From JAWXBT01 sp964523015 (GTDB lineage: Bacteria; Bdellovibrionota_C; UBA2361; J135), in the NCBI GenBank assembly GCA_964523015.1, contig CAZFXN010000001.1, forward strand, positions 62,001 through 126,000: a DNA stretch of 64,000 bases, in the 5' to 3' direction. This document shows positions 26,221-35,255 of the stretch, piece after piece. Every line of letters starts with the position of its first letter. Position 1 is the stretch's first letter. The notes under the pieces were generated by a model that ran no database searches, was not told the origin of the DNA, and saw only the letters and a list, made by a program, of their open reading frames with translations. Made by a program: the position numbers and the translations under genes.

Positions 26221-27312
26221 ATGTCTAATCAGGCAATCAGTCTTCCGTTTGGTACCAAAGTTCTTGTAACTGGAGCAACTGGCTTTACTGGATCAGTATT
26301 GGTTAAGCGCTTAGTTGAAATGGGACTCTCTGTTAGAGCAGTTGCCAGATCCACATCGAATACAACTCAATTTAAAGATCTGCCGATCGACTGGGTTAAA
26401 GGTGACGTATACGATCCAGAAATTGTAAAATCAGCGATGAAAGACATTGAATACGTTTTTCATGTTGCAGCAGCCTTTAGAGAAGCAAAGATCAAGGATG
26501 AGGACTATCATAATGTCCATGTTGCAAGCACAAAACTTTTAGCTGCTGAAGCTCTAAAGAATCCAAATTTCAAGAGATTCGTTCATGTTTCCACAATGGG
26601 TGTACATGGACATATTGATGAGCCACCTGCAGATGAAAATTATCGGTATGCGCCAGGCGATATTTATCAAGATACTAAACTAGAAGCCGAGCTTTGGATC
26701 CGTGTGTTTGCTAAAGAGACAGGATTGCCAATCTCAGTAATTAGACCAGCCGCTATTATGGGTCCTGGAGATAAGCGCCTTCTTAAGGTTTTTAAGATGG
26801 CCGGAAAACCGATATTCCCATTACTTGGATTTGGCAAATGCCTCTACCACTTAATTCATGTTGAAGATCTAGCGACTGGAATAATCTTATGTGCCACCCA
26901 TCCAGCAGCACTTAATGATGTGTTTATCTGTGGTAATAGTGAACCGATCAAATTAGTTGATATGGGGAAAATTGTCGCAAATATTTTGGGAAACAAGTTC
27001 ACCATTATTAGAATGCCGGTGACTCCATTTTTTATCGCTGGTGCAATCTGCGAAATTATCTGTAAACCATTTGGGATTGAGCCTCCAATATATCGACGAC
27101 GTGTTGCCTTTTATACAAAGGACAGGGCTTTTAATACGACAAAAATTAGAGAGAAGCTTGGCTTTAAGCCTGCTTATGAAAATAGAGCGGGGATTGAGGC
27201 AACCGCTCATTGGTACATTAAAAATGGCTGGCTTAAGTGCAATAATTCTGTGACCAGTGACATGATAACTGCTCAGCCATTATCAGAGCAATTATCAGAT
27301 CAAAAATATTAA
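26221..27312 (+). CDS. NAD-dependent epimerase/dehydratase (SDR)
   Basis: Extended short-chain dehydrogenase of 363 aa. Nucleotide-binding motif VTGATGFTGSVLVKRL, the active-site tyrosine in the YQDTKLEAE segment (YxxxK), and VIRPAAIMGPGD. It likely modifies a nucleotide sugar or a sterol/polyol-like substrate; the family is broad. ATG 26221 is chosen over a TTG 12 bp upstream. First gene of a four-gene plus-strand glycan cassette, with 11-14 bp gaps. Confidence 0.83.
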   Translation: MSNQAISLPFGTKVLVTGATGFTGSVLVKRLVEMGLSVRAVARSTSNTTQFKDLPIDWVKGDVYDPEIVKSAMKDIEYVFHVAAAFREAKIKDEDYHNVHVASTKLLAAEALKNPNFKRFVHVSTMGVHGHIDEPPADENYRYAPGDIYQDTKLEAELWIRVFAKETGLPISVIRPAAIMGPGDKRLLKVFKMAGKPIFPLLGFGKCLYHLIHVEDLATGIILCATHPAALNDVFICGNSEPIKLVDMGKIVANILGNKFTIIRMPVTPFFIAGAICEIICKPFGIEPPIYRRRVAFYTKDRAFNTTKIREKLGFKPAYENRAGIEATAHWYIKNGWLKCNNSVTSDMITAQPLSEQLSDQKY

Positions 27313-27323
27313 GGGAGATAGTA

Positions 27324-28586
27324 GTGATTAATTCGATAACTCTTTTAGGATCATCATCAGGTAGAAATGCTGGGGACGCTGCCCTCATGTCTGGAATCAT
27401 GGACTCAGTAGATTTAGAGCTTAAACAAAGAACTCTTTATGAGATCCCAACTATTAATCCATCTTTTGTCCATAAAGAGTATCATCATAATGTTAAACCG
27501 ATCAGTGTTCTTCCTTGGAATCTTTCGATTAAATTATTAGGCCTACCAACCTACCAATCTGTAATGCGAACAGATCTAAGTCTTATCTTTGATGCCGTAC
27601 TTTTTGATCGGGCTCTATATAATCCTCTCTTTAACTTTCTCTCCACATTTTATCTTATGCTTCCAAGAGCAAAGCGAAATGGGAAAAAGTTAGGTTGTTA
27701 TAATGTTGGTCTTGGTCCAGTTACGACACCAACTGGTAGAAGCATGCTTCGTGATGTTTTAGAAGAGATGGATTTTATTGCTGTTCGTGATGAGGGTGCG
27801 CTGAAAGTCATGGAGGATATTGGTGTCACTAACCCAAGAAAACTCTTAACTGCAGATGCTGCTCTTAATGCTCCTGCCTCTCCAAAGGAACGGGTTGGAG
27901 AAATATTAAATTCTGTAGGACTAAAGTTAGGGGAAGATATTTTAGCAATCAACATCAACACCTATTTAGATACCTGGGCTGGATTATCCACAAAGCCACT
28001 TACTGAAGAACAATTTCTCTCTGTATTTGCTGATGCAATCAACCAGCTATTAGAAAAACATTCTGTACCTGTACTTTTTGTTTGTACTTATCACTCAGAT
28101 GTCGACATCACTAATAAACTTAAAGCACGGATTAAATCAAAAGAGAGAATTGCCATCCTTAGCAACAAAGAGCTAACCCATATTGAAGTGAAGGGCGTAC
28201 TAAGAGAGGTTTCTCTCTTAGTTGCTATGCGTTTACATGCGGGAATTCTTGCTTCCTCTGAACTTACTCCAGTGATCGGGCTAGCTTATCAACCAAAAGT
28301 AAATTTCTACTTTGAAATGCTACAACAGGAGCAGTATTGTCATTCCTTTGCTGACTTTAATGCACAGTACTTCACTGAAGCTATTATTCGTGGCTGGGAA
28401 GAGCGAAAAACAATGAAAGCGCATTTAGTGAAACGAATACCGGAATTACAGGCTAAAGCTTTTAATGGGGCTAAGTTGGTAGCAGCAGTAAGTCGTGGTG
28501 AGAATATTGAAAAACTCATTCACTCCTTGCAATCTGAAAACTTAGCTCATGGGTATGGAAATCAACAATCTTCAGTAGCAATGTAG
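27324..28586 (+). CDS. Polysaccharide pyruvyl transferase-family protein
   Basis: A 420 aa enzyme of the PS_pyruv_trans family, which adds ketal pyruvate from PEP to sugars of exopolysaccharides or cell-wall glycans. Family segments: SSSGRNAGDAALMSGIM at the N-terminus, CYNVGLGPVTTPTGR, a conserved RLHAGILASSELTPVIGLAY block near residue 315, and the acidic N-terminal fold. GTG start after a GGGAGA site. Its neighbours (epimerases, GT4) support a role in surface glycan assembly. Related nitroreductase-like branches have other roles. Confidence 0.82.
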   Translation: MINSITLLGSSSGRNAGDAALMSGIMDSVDLELKQRTLYEIPTINPSFVHKEYHHNVKPISVLPWNLSIKLLGLPTYQSVMRTDLSLIFDAVLFDRALYNPLFNFLSTFYLMLPRAKRNGKKLGCYNVGLGPVTTPTGRSMLRDVLEEMDFIAVRDEGALKVMEDIGVTNPRKLLTADAALNAPASPKERVGEILNSVGLKLGEDILAININTYLDTWAGLSTKPLTEEQFLSVFADAINQLLEKHSVPVLFVCTYHSDVDITNKLKARIKSKERIAILSNKELTHIEVKGVLREVSLLVAMRLHAGILASSELTPVIGLAYQPKVNFYFEMLQQEQYCHSFADFNAQYFTEAIIRGWEERKTMKAHLVKRIPELQAKAFNGAKLVAAVSRGENIEKLIHSLQSENLAHGYGNQQSSVAM

Positions 28587-28600
28587 GATAGTAATTATTT

Positions 28601-29929
28601 ATGCTAGAGCAGACTTCTGAACTAAATAATCTAACTCAGCAAATCCCTGTGCCTGCAAAGGCTATTCCATCACTTAGCGGCAAGAGAGTACTCTACATAC
28701 TTCCACAACCTTTTTTCATGACCCGTGGAAGTTCATTTCGTGCACTGGCAACAATCAAAGGACTTGCCTCTCAAGGAGTTACGGTTGATGTAGTAGCTTT
28801 TCCTTTAGGCGAAGAGATTAACATACCAGGTGTTTCATTATTTAGATCATTTAGAGTCCCAGGAATTAGACACGTTCCGATTGGTCCTTCTGTTAGAAAA
28901 ATATTATTTGATTCCCTTTTATTACTACGTTGTACTATCCAGGTTTTGAAATCTCGCTATGACGTTATTCACGGAGTAGAAGAGGGCGGCATAATCGCAG
29001 CCATTCTTGGAAAAATTTTTAAAGTTCCCTATATTTTTGATATGCATTCTTGGATGTCAGTACAACTTGAAGATGCTGGGTTCACTCATCCTAAAAGTTT
29101 GCTTAAAATTTTTAGATACATAGAAACTATCTGTATTAGACATGCATCAGTGCTAATTACTGTTGGCTCAGCACTTACATATAAAGCTTCTAAAATCGCT
29201 CCTAAAGTTCCAGGATTTACCCTTGAAGATCACGCTTTAGATGTGAGTCCTGTTAGTCCATTTGAAAAAGAAGACTTAAGACGGGAACTCAAGATCGGTG
29301 AGCGTCCAGTTGTTTTGTATACTGGCAACTTTGAAAGTTATCAGGGGATAGACCTCCTCATTGAAGGATATGCTCATTTTATTAACCAAACTCGGAGCAT
29401 AAAAACTGACAAGAGTTTACCTGTCCTACTGCTTGTTGGTGGAGGAGACCAAAATAGTTCCTTAGTTGTAAATTACAAAAAACGCATTGATGAACTTGGA
29501 ATTCAAGATTCAGTTGTATTTGTCGGGCAACGGGGATGGAATGAGATGGGACTTTTCATGGATATCTCTCAAGTTCTAGTATCTCCGCGTGTCAATGGAG
29601 AGAATACTCCCTTAAAGGTTTATAGCTACATGGCTGCCGGTAAAATTATAGTAGCTACAAAAATTAGTTCCCATACTCAAGTTTTAAATGATGAAAACTC
29701 AATCTTAGCTGATCCAAGCCCAGCATCATTAGCAAAGGCATTAACCGAAGCATTAGATACCTCACCTGAAGTCATTGGAAAACATGCTGAAAAACTAGCT
29801 AGAGCAAAAGAAGCAGCGGAGTCTCGTTTTACTGAGAGAAGTTTCTTTAGGCAGATTGCCGCGTGTTACAAAGTAATATTTGATCCTCTCCTATCTTGTG
29901 CCTTAATCTTAAGCTCTCAGTTTATTTAA
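28601..29929 (+). CDS. Glycosyltransferase family 4
   Basis: A 442 aa GT-B glycosyltransferase. The N-terminal domain begins with RVLYILPQPFFMTRGSSFR; the C-terminal donor domain shows VVLYTGNFESYQGIDLLIEG, LLLVGGG, and the conserved SPRVNGENTPLKVYSYMAAGK, with the E-x7-E-like region (EN...K) of GT4 enzymes. Cytoplasmic. It probably adds one sugar to a lipid-linked glycan built with the neighbouring epimerases and pyruvyl transferase. The last residues are hydrophobic (FDPLLSCALILSSQFI). Confidence 0.88.
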   Translation: MLEQTSELNNLTQQIPVPAKAIPSLSGKRVLYILPQPFFMTRGSSFRALATIKGLASQGVTVDVVAFPLGEEINIPGVSLFRSFRVPGIRHVPIGPSVRKILFDSLLLLRCTIQVLKSRYDVIHGVEEGGIIAAILGKIFKVPYIFDMHSWMSVQLEDAGFTHPKSLLKIFRYIETICIRHASVLITVGSALTYKASKIAPKVPGFTLEDHALDVSPVSPFEKEDLRRELKIGERPVVLYTGNFESYQGIDLLIEGYAHFINQTRSIKTDKSLPVLLLVGGGDQNSSLVVNYKKRIDELGIQDSVVFVGQRGWNEMGLFMDISQVLVSPRVNGENTPLKVYSYMAAGKIIVATKISSHTQVLNDENSILADPSPASLAKALTEALDTSPEVIGKHAEKLARAKEAAESRFTERSFFRQIAACYKVIFDPLLSCALILSSQFI

Positions 29930-29932
29930 TAT

Positions 29933-30868
29933 ATGGCTAATGTAATTGTAACAGGTGGTGCTGGTTTTATTGGGTCTCACCTTGTTGATATGATGATCTC
30001 TGAAGGTCATCAAGTAACTGTAATTGACGATCTCTCAACTGGCACTAAAGATAATCTTAATCAAAAAGCTTCCTTAAAAGTTCTCGATATATGTTCTCCT
30101 GAAGCAGCTATAGAGATCGCTAAACTACAGCCAGAAATCATCATTCATGCCGCAGCTCAGATATCAGTTCGAGTAAGTATGGCCGATCCGCTTTTTGATG
30201 CAAAAATTAATATTTTAGGCCTTGTTAATATACTTGAAGCTTTTAAAGGCAAAAAACTTCCTTATTTTATGTTCCTCTGTACTGGTGGCGCTTTATATGG
30301 TGAGCAATTGACCTTTCCAGCTACTGAAGATCATCCAATCAATCCGACTAGTTTTTATGGATTAACTAAATCTCTTAGCGAGCACTATCTTAAATTTTGG
30401 CAAAATCAATTTGGTCTTAATTATGTTTCATTAAGACTTGCCAATGTATATGGACCTCGTCAAAATTGCGATGGAGAATCAGGAGTAGTTGCAATTTTTT
30501 GTAAATCCCTACTTTCTGAAAAAGCCCCGATAGTTAATGGCACAGGAGAGCAAACCCGAGACTATATATTTGTTGAGGACGTAGTTAATGCTTTTAGATT
30601 AGCTCAAAGAAATCGTCCTACAGGCTCCTATAATATTGGAACAGGTTGCGAAACCTCTGTGATTGACCTTTTAAGTTCTCTAAATAAAGCACTTGAATCA
30701 AATATCGCTGTCAATATTGCTGCACAACATGGCCCAGTTAAATCAGGGGAACAACTTAGAAGTGTAATTAGCCCTAACAAGGCACTAGAAACATTCGGTT
30801 GGAAACCACTTATAGATTTAAACTCCGGCCTTTCAAAGACTGCGAGTTGGTTTAGAGAGAATAAATAA
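29933..30868 (+). CDS. UDP-sugar 4-epimerase-like SDR
   Basis: A 311 aa extended SDR close to GalE/UDP-glucose 4-epimerases: VTGGAGFIGSHLVDMM, VIDDLSTG, the YGLTKSLSEHYL active-site YxxxK, RLANVYGPRQ, and the C-terminal GTGEQTRDYIFVEDVV. It supplies a nucleotide sugar for the cassette. Starts 4 bp after the GT4 stop. Ends 5 bp from the convergent flippase-like gene. Confidence 0.88.
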   Translation: MANVIVTGGAGFIGSHLVDMMISEGHQVTVIDDLSTGTKDNLNQKASLKVLDICSPEAAIEIAKLQPEIIIHAAAQISVRVSMADPLFDAKINILGLVNILEAFKGKKLPYFMFLCTGGALYGEQLTFPATEDHPINPTSFYGLTKSLSEHYLKFWQNQFGLNYVSLRLANVYGPRQNCDGESGVVAIFCKSLLSEKAPIVNGTGEQTRDYIFVEDVVNAFRLAQRNRPTGSYNIGTGCETSVIDLLSSLNKALESNIAVNIAAQHGPVKSGEQLRSVISPNKALETFGWKPLIDLNSGLSKTASWFRENK

Positions 30869-30873
30869 AATAA

Positions 30874-31854
30874 TTAGCTGGCAGTAACAGCTTCTGCTTC
30901 TTTGATCCGATTGCGCCAAGTAAACATTATTAAAGCTCCAGGAATCGAGACTACTATGTACTGAATGACATGTTGAGTTATCACCATTGCCAAAGCGAGC
31001 TCAGGCCCAATACCAACAGACATCAACACAGTTTTGGTGACTGCTTCAATAACTCCAATTCCTCCAGGGGCAGCAGGAATAAGAGAGCTAAAATTAACTG
31101 TCACCATAAAAAGAATAAAGAACGACATATCGAGATCAATTCCGTAAGCTAGTCCAACAAAGATATAAACACTAAGCTCAACTAACCAGATAAATGCCGA
31201 CCAGAGACTTACAATCAATAAGCGGGATCTGTTAAACAAAGGACTTAAGCCCTCAATAAAGATTTTGACTCTTTGTAATGTATAGTTAGCTGCCTTATGA
31301 CCTATCCGATCATTAAATTTCTCGATCTTTTTAAAAACTTTTTCTCTAAAAAATAAAGTTATACCAACTCCAATGGTTACTGCAGCAAAAAGATAGGCAA
31401 CATAAAGTAATTCATGTGAAAGCTCTTGCCCGCCTAGTCCAAATGAGAACAAAACAAAGAACAAGCTTAAGGTAACACCATCAAGGAGTCTTTCACTTGC
31501 AATAGTGGCTAAAACCAAAGTTCTGGTTAATCCAGTAACCTTTCCTCCCATATGTGCTCTTACTAACTCCCCGGCTCGTGCTGGCAACACATTGTTCATA
31601 AAAAAGCCGAGGACTAAAACCCGAACAGAATCAACATAATTAATGGATTTTTTTGCCGGAAATAGAAATTGCCACCTTCTGCCACGACAGAGATAAGAAG
31701 TGATCGTTAAACCTAAAGCACAGAAGAGGTAAAGTTTATTTGCCGAACGTGCATGATCCACTAACTCAGTCCAATCAACGGAGTGAAAAGCATAGTACAA
31801 AGCTAGTATAGTAATGCCCCAGGCTAAAATTATTTTGATTGATGATCGATTCAA
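30874..31854 (-). CDS. Lysylphosphatidylglycerol-synthase-TM (UPF0104) flippase-like protein
   Basis: A 326 aa membrane protein with about eight helices, matching the transmembrane part of MprF (UPF0104 family). Typical segments: GRRWQFLFP, FFMNNVLPARAGELVRA near residue 75, ATIASERLLDGVT, and PAAPGGIGVIEA near residue 260. Such proteins move lipid-linked substrates across the membrane; here a lipid or glycan intermediate from the neighbouring cassette is plausible. It is on the opposite strand, sharing a promoter region with ileS (gap 12 bp). Confidence 0.83.
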   Translation of the reverse strand: MNRSSIKIILAWGITILALYYAFHSVDWTELVDHARSANKLYLFCALGLTITSYLCRGRRWQFLFPAKKSINYVDSVRVLVLGFFMNNVLPARAGELVRAHMGGKVTGLTRTLVLATIASERLLDGVTLSLFFVLFSFGLGGQELSHELLYVAYLFAAVTIGVGITLFFREKVFKKIEKFNDRIGHKAANYTLQRVKIFIEGLSPLFNRSRLLIVSLWSAFIWLVELSVYIFVGLAYGIDLDMSFFILFMVTVNFSSLIPAAPGGIGVIEAVTKTVLMSVGIGPELALAMVITQHVIQYIVVSIPGALIMFTWRNRIKEAEAVTAS

Positions 31855-31866
31855 GAGATCCCTTAC

Positions 31867-34800
31867 TTACCGTTTGACAGAAATAGTTACACTCTTACCT
31901 TCAACATCGTGATCTTGGATAAGATCTCCAACCTGGCACTTTGATGTACTATGTATCAGGTTAACTGTTAAAGTTTCATCCTGAATATAGTCAGAAAATT
32001 GTTTTAAACAATCTGATATATCGTTAGTTGTAAAATACTCAACTGTAATTCTATCTGAGACATCAAAATTAGCCTCTTTTCTCATCCTTTGTACACGGTT
32101 TACAAATTCCCTAGAGATTCCCTCAGCCAGTAAATCAGGCGTAAGCTTAGTATCAAAATAAACAGTTATCCCCTTCCCTGTCTCGATATTGATTCCACCC
32201 TTAGCTTCTCTTCTAACCTCAATAAGATTCTTATCAAGCTCCTTACCAAGTACAGTAATTTTTCCACCATCTTCAAGCTGATGGATAGCGTTAAGATCCA
32301 AAGATGAGAGGATTTTTGAAACTTGTCCCATCTCCTTTCCAAAGATTGGACCGAGTGCACGAAAATCTGGTTTGACAGTGACTGTTACTAGATCCTCTTC
32401 CTTTGATGAAAAGAAAACATCTTTTACATTAAGCTCCTCTTTTATGTGATGCTCATACTCCTTTAGCACTTTTGCGTCATCTTGATCTCTAGTCACAACA
32501 GTTATGGAGGCAAGTGGTTGCCGCACTTTAAGATCAGCCCTAGATCTTAAAGATCTGCCTAATCCAACAACATTACTGATCAGATTCATATCGTGTTCGA
32601 GTTTGAGATCAGTTAGCTTTACATCAGCTAAAGGATAATCATTAAGATGAACACTCTCTTTGGCTTCTGGCATTAAAGTTATTAGATTGCGATATATCTC
32701 CTCAGTAACAAATGGCAAAAATGGTGCTAATGTTTTAGTAAATCCAATCAAAATATAATAAAGAGTATTATATCCAGACTGCTTATCCGCTTTGTCATCT
32801 GACCAAAAACGACGACGAGATCGCCTGATGTACCAATTTGTAAGCTCTTCAAGAAAATCTAGCAGTGCCGGGACTACCGCATAGAGATGATATAGGGCCA
32901 TCTCTTTTTCAATCTTTGTAAGTAAAGTTTGAAAACGGGAGATTATCCAGCGATCTAAAGAGTTTTGAGAAGCTGTGAGATCCGCATCAGGTTTGAACTG
33001 ATCAACATTGGCGTAAGTCGTAAAAAATGAATAAACGTTCCAAAGAGGAAGCATGACACTACGAACAATCTCTTTTACTCCCGCTTCAGTGAACCTGAGG
33101 TTTTCTCCCTTAACCGCTGAGGAGTTAATCATAAACAGTCTTAGCGAATCAGCTCCATGCTTATCAATTACCTCCATCGGATCAGGGTAATTCTTAAGAC
33201 GTTTAGACATCTTTTTGCCGTCTTCAGCCAAGATAATGCCGTTAACAATAACATTTTTAAACGGAGCCTTTTTAAAAAGAGTTGTAGAGAGAACCATCAG
33301 GGTATAAAACCATCCGCGTGTTTGATCTAACCCTTCTGCGATAAAATCAGCAGGAAAACTCTTCTCAAATTTCTCTTTATTCTCAAATGGATAATGAAGT
33401 TGTGCATAAGGCATAGCACCAGACTCAAACCAACAATCAAGAACCTCAGGCGTACGATTCATTTGACCGCTACATTTTTCACATTGCCAATGCAGCTCAT
33501 CAACGAAGTGCGTATGAAGATCTTTTACTTCATGGCCAACTTTTTTTTCTAATTCAGCTTTAGATTCTAAGCATTCCTTATGATCACATTTATCACAGAT
33601 CCAGATTGGCAGCGGATTTCCCCAGAAGCGATTTCTAGAAATATTCCAATCCCGTGCTCCCTCAAGCCATTTTCCAAATCTTCCATCCTTAATATGCTCT
33701 GGCACCCAAGTTATCGTGTCATTATTTTTGAGCATTGCCTCTCTCTGATCTTCAACCTTTACGTACCAGGCCTTAAGCGCCTTATACATAAGAGGAGTAT
33801 CTGAGCGTTCACAGAACGGATATGAATGGCTGATCGTTTCCTGTTTAAAAAGAAGCTCTTTGTCTTTTAAATACTTAATTATATTTTTCTCAGCTTCTTT
33901 TATATTCTGTCCAGCAAAGTCAGTAACCTGAGATACAAAATTCCCCTCAGCATCTACTGAATCAACAAGTTCGATCTTGTTTACTGCTAGTATTCGTCCA
34001 TCATCCTCACCATGAGGAGCCATATGCACTAATCCAGTACCCTCTTCAGTGGTTACAAATTCATCAAGAACTACTTTAAATCCAGTATCCGAACGATCTG
34101 CATAAAAATAGCTAAAGAGTGGTTCATATTTAAGACCAGCTAACTCTTGTCCAGTGAAAGATTTAACAACTTCGTACTCTTTTTTATTTTTGAAATAAGC
34201 ATCAAGGCGTGCTTCCGCTAAGATGACCTCTTCAGTCCCTAGTTTTACTTGGACATATTTTATTTCAGGATGAACACAGACCCCTAGATTCGATGGCAAC
34301 GTCCAGGCAGTAGTCGTCCAAGCCAAAAGGGACACTTTTGGATCCTTTTTTAATTTGAACCGAACTGTAACTGCGGCATCTTGAACATCTTTATAATTTG
34401 AACTCGCTTCAAAGTTTGATAACGGAGTAGCCAGTCGCCAGCTATACGGCATAATTCGGTGGCCTTGATAAACTCGATCGTTATCCCAAAGCTGTTTAAA
34501 AACCCACCAAACAGAGTCCATGAAGGACGCATCCATCGTTTTGTAATCGTTTTCAAAATCAATCCAACGACCTAAACGATTAGTTACGTACTCCCATTCT
34601 TTGACATACTTCATCACGCCGGTGCGACAAGCTTCATTAAACTTAGCAACGCCATAGTTAAGAATGGAGGTGCGCCCACTTAATTCAAGATCTTTTTCAA
34701 CGATCGTCTCGATAGGCAAGCCATGACAATCCCAACCAAATCGCCGCTCAACATACGCTCCTTTCATAGCGTAGTAACGAGGAATTATATCTTTGATAGT

Positions 34801-34983
34801 ACCAGCTAAAAGATGCCCATAGTGGGGTGTGCCAGTTGCAAACGGTGGCCCATCATAAAACATGTAAGGCTTACTATTCTCTCTAATCTTAAGAGATTTT
34901 TTAAATGTATCATTCTCCTGCCAAAACTTAAGGACTCCTACCTCTACTGCTGGGAAACTGACATCTGGGGAGATCGTTTTCAT
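31867..34983 (-). CDS. ileS: Isoleucyl-tRNA synthetase, type 2
   Basis: A 1038 aa class I synthetase charging tRNA-Ile. The HIGH motif is HYGH in PPFATGTPHYGHLLAG, the KMSKS motif is KMSKR in KKMSKRLKNYPDP, and CP1 editing and C-terminal domains are present. The length, motif variants and KNYPDP continuation match the eukaryote-like type 2 enzymes, a group associated with mupirocin resistance. A CxxC pair (CDKCDHKEC, CEKCSGQM) in the CP insertion suggests zinc binding. Single gene, intact. Confidence 0.95.
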   Translation of the reverse strand: MKTISPDVSFPAVEVGVLKFWQENDTFKKSLKIRENSKPYMFYDGPPFATGTPHYGHLLAGTIKDIIPRYYAMKGAYVERRFGWDCHGLPIETIVEKDLELSGRTSILNYGVAKFNEACRTGVMKYVKEWEYVTNRLGRWIDFENDYKTMDASFMDSVWWVFKQLWDNDRVYQGHRIMPYSWRLATPLSNFEASSNYKDVQDAAVTVRFKLKKDPKVSLLAWTTTAWTLPSNLGVCVHPEIKYVQVKLGTEEVILAEARLDAYFKNKKEYEVVKSFTGQELAGLKYEPLFSYFYADRSDTGFKVVLDEFVTTEEGTGLVHMAPHGEDDGRILAVNKIELVDSVDAEGNFVSQVTDFAGQNIKEAEKNIIKYLKDKELLFKQETISHSYPFCERSDTPLMYKALKAWYVKVEDQREAMLKNNDTITWVPEHIKDGRFGKWLEGARDWNISRNRFWGNPLPIWICDKCDHKECLESKAELEKKVGHEVKDLHTHFVDELHWQCEKCSGQMNRTPEVLDCWFESGAMPYAQLHYPFENKEKFEKSFPADFIAEGLDQTRGWFYTLMVLSTTLFKKAPFKNVIVNGIILAEDGKKMSKRLKNYPDPMEVIDKHGADSLRLFMINSSAVKGENLRFTEAGVKEIVRSVMLPLWNVYSFFTTYANVDQFKPDADLTASQNSLDRWIISRFQTLLTKIEKEMALYHLYAVVPALLDFLEELTNWYIRRSRRRFWSDDKADKQSGYNTLYYILIGFTKTLAPFLPFVTEEIYRNLITLMPEAKESVHLNDYPLADVKLTDLKLEHDMNLISNVVGLGRSLRSRADLKVRQPLASITVVTRDQDDAKVLKEYEHHIKEELNVKDVFFSSKEEDLVTVTVKPDFRALGPIFGKEMGQVSKILSSLDLNAIHQLEDGGKITVLGKELDKNLIEVRREAKGGINIETGKGITVYFDTKLTPDLLAEGISREFVNRVQRMRKEANFDVSDRITVEYFTTNDISDCLKQFSDYIQDETLTVNLIHSTSKCQVGDLIQDHDVEGKSVTISVKR

Positions 34984-35255
34984 AGGCTAAAAAATCAGAA
35001 ATTAATCAATGAAATCTATCAATAACGTACAGTTCTTACCACATCTTGTATTCCCAGGTAAATTTTCAAAATCAGATAAATGCCCTGATTTATTAGGAAG
35101 TTTATTTAAATTTGGCTCAATCTAGACAGATAAAATCAGAGTTAAGTTGCTGCTATTATAGGGAAATTTGGGTCAAGATCTGAGACTGAGTTGCCGATAT
35201 TAGGTACTGAGAGTCAGGGACTCTAAGTATTCGAAGCTAAAAATAGAAACAGCAA

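Noticed and set aside
34984..35255. T-box leader upstream of ileS
   Set aside because: No T-box consensus (AGGGUGGNACCGCG) and no terminator/antiterminator pair on the minus strand.
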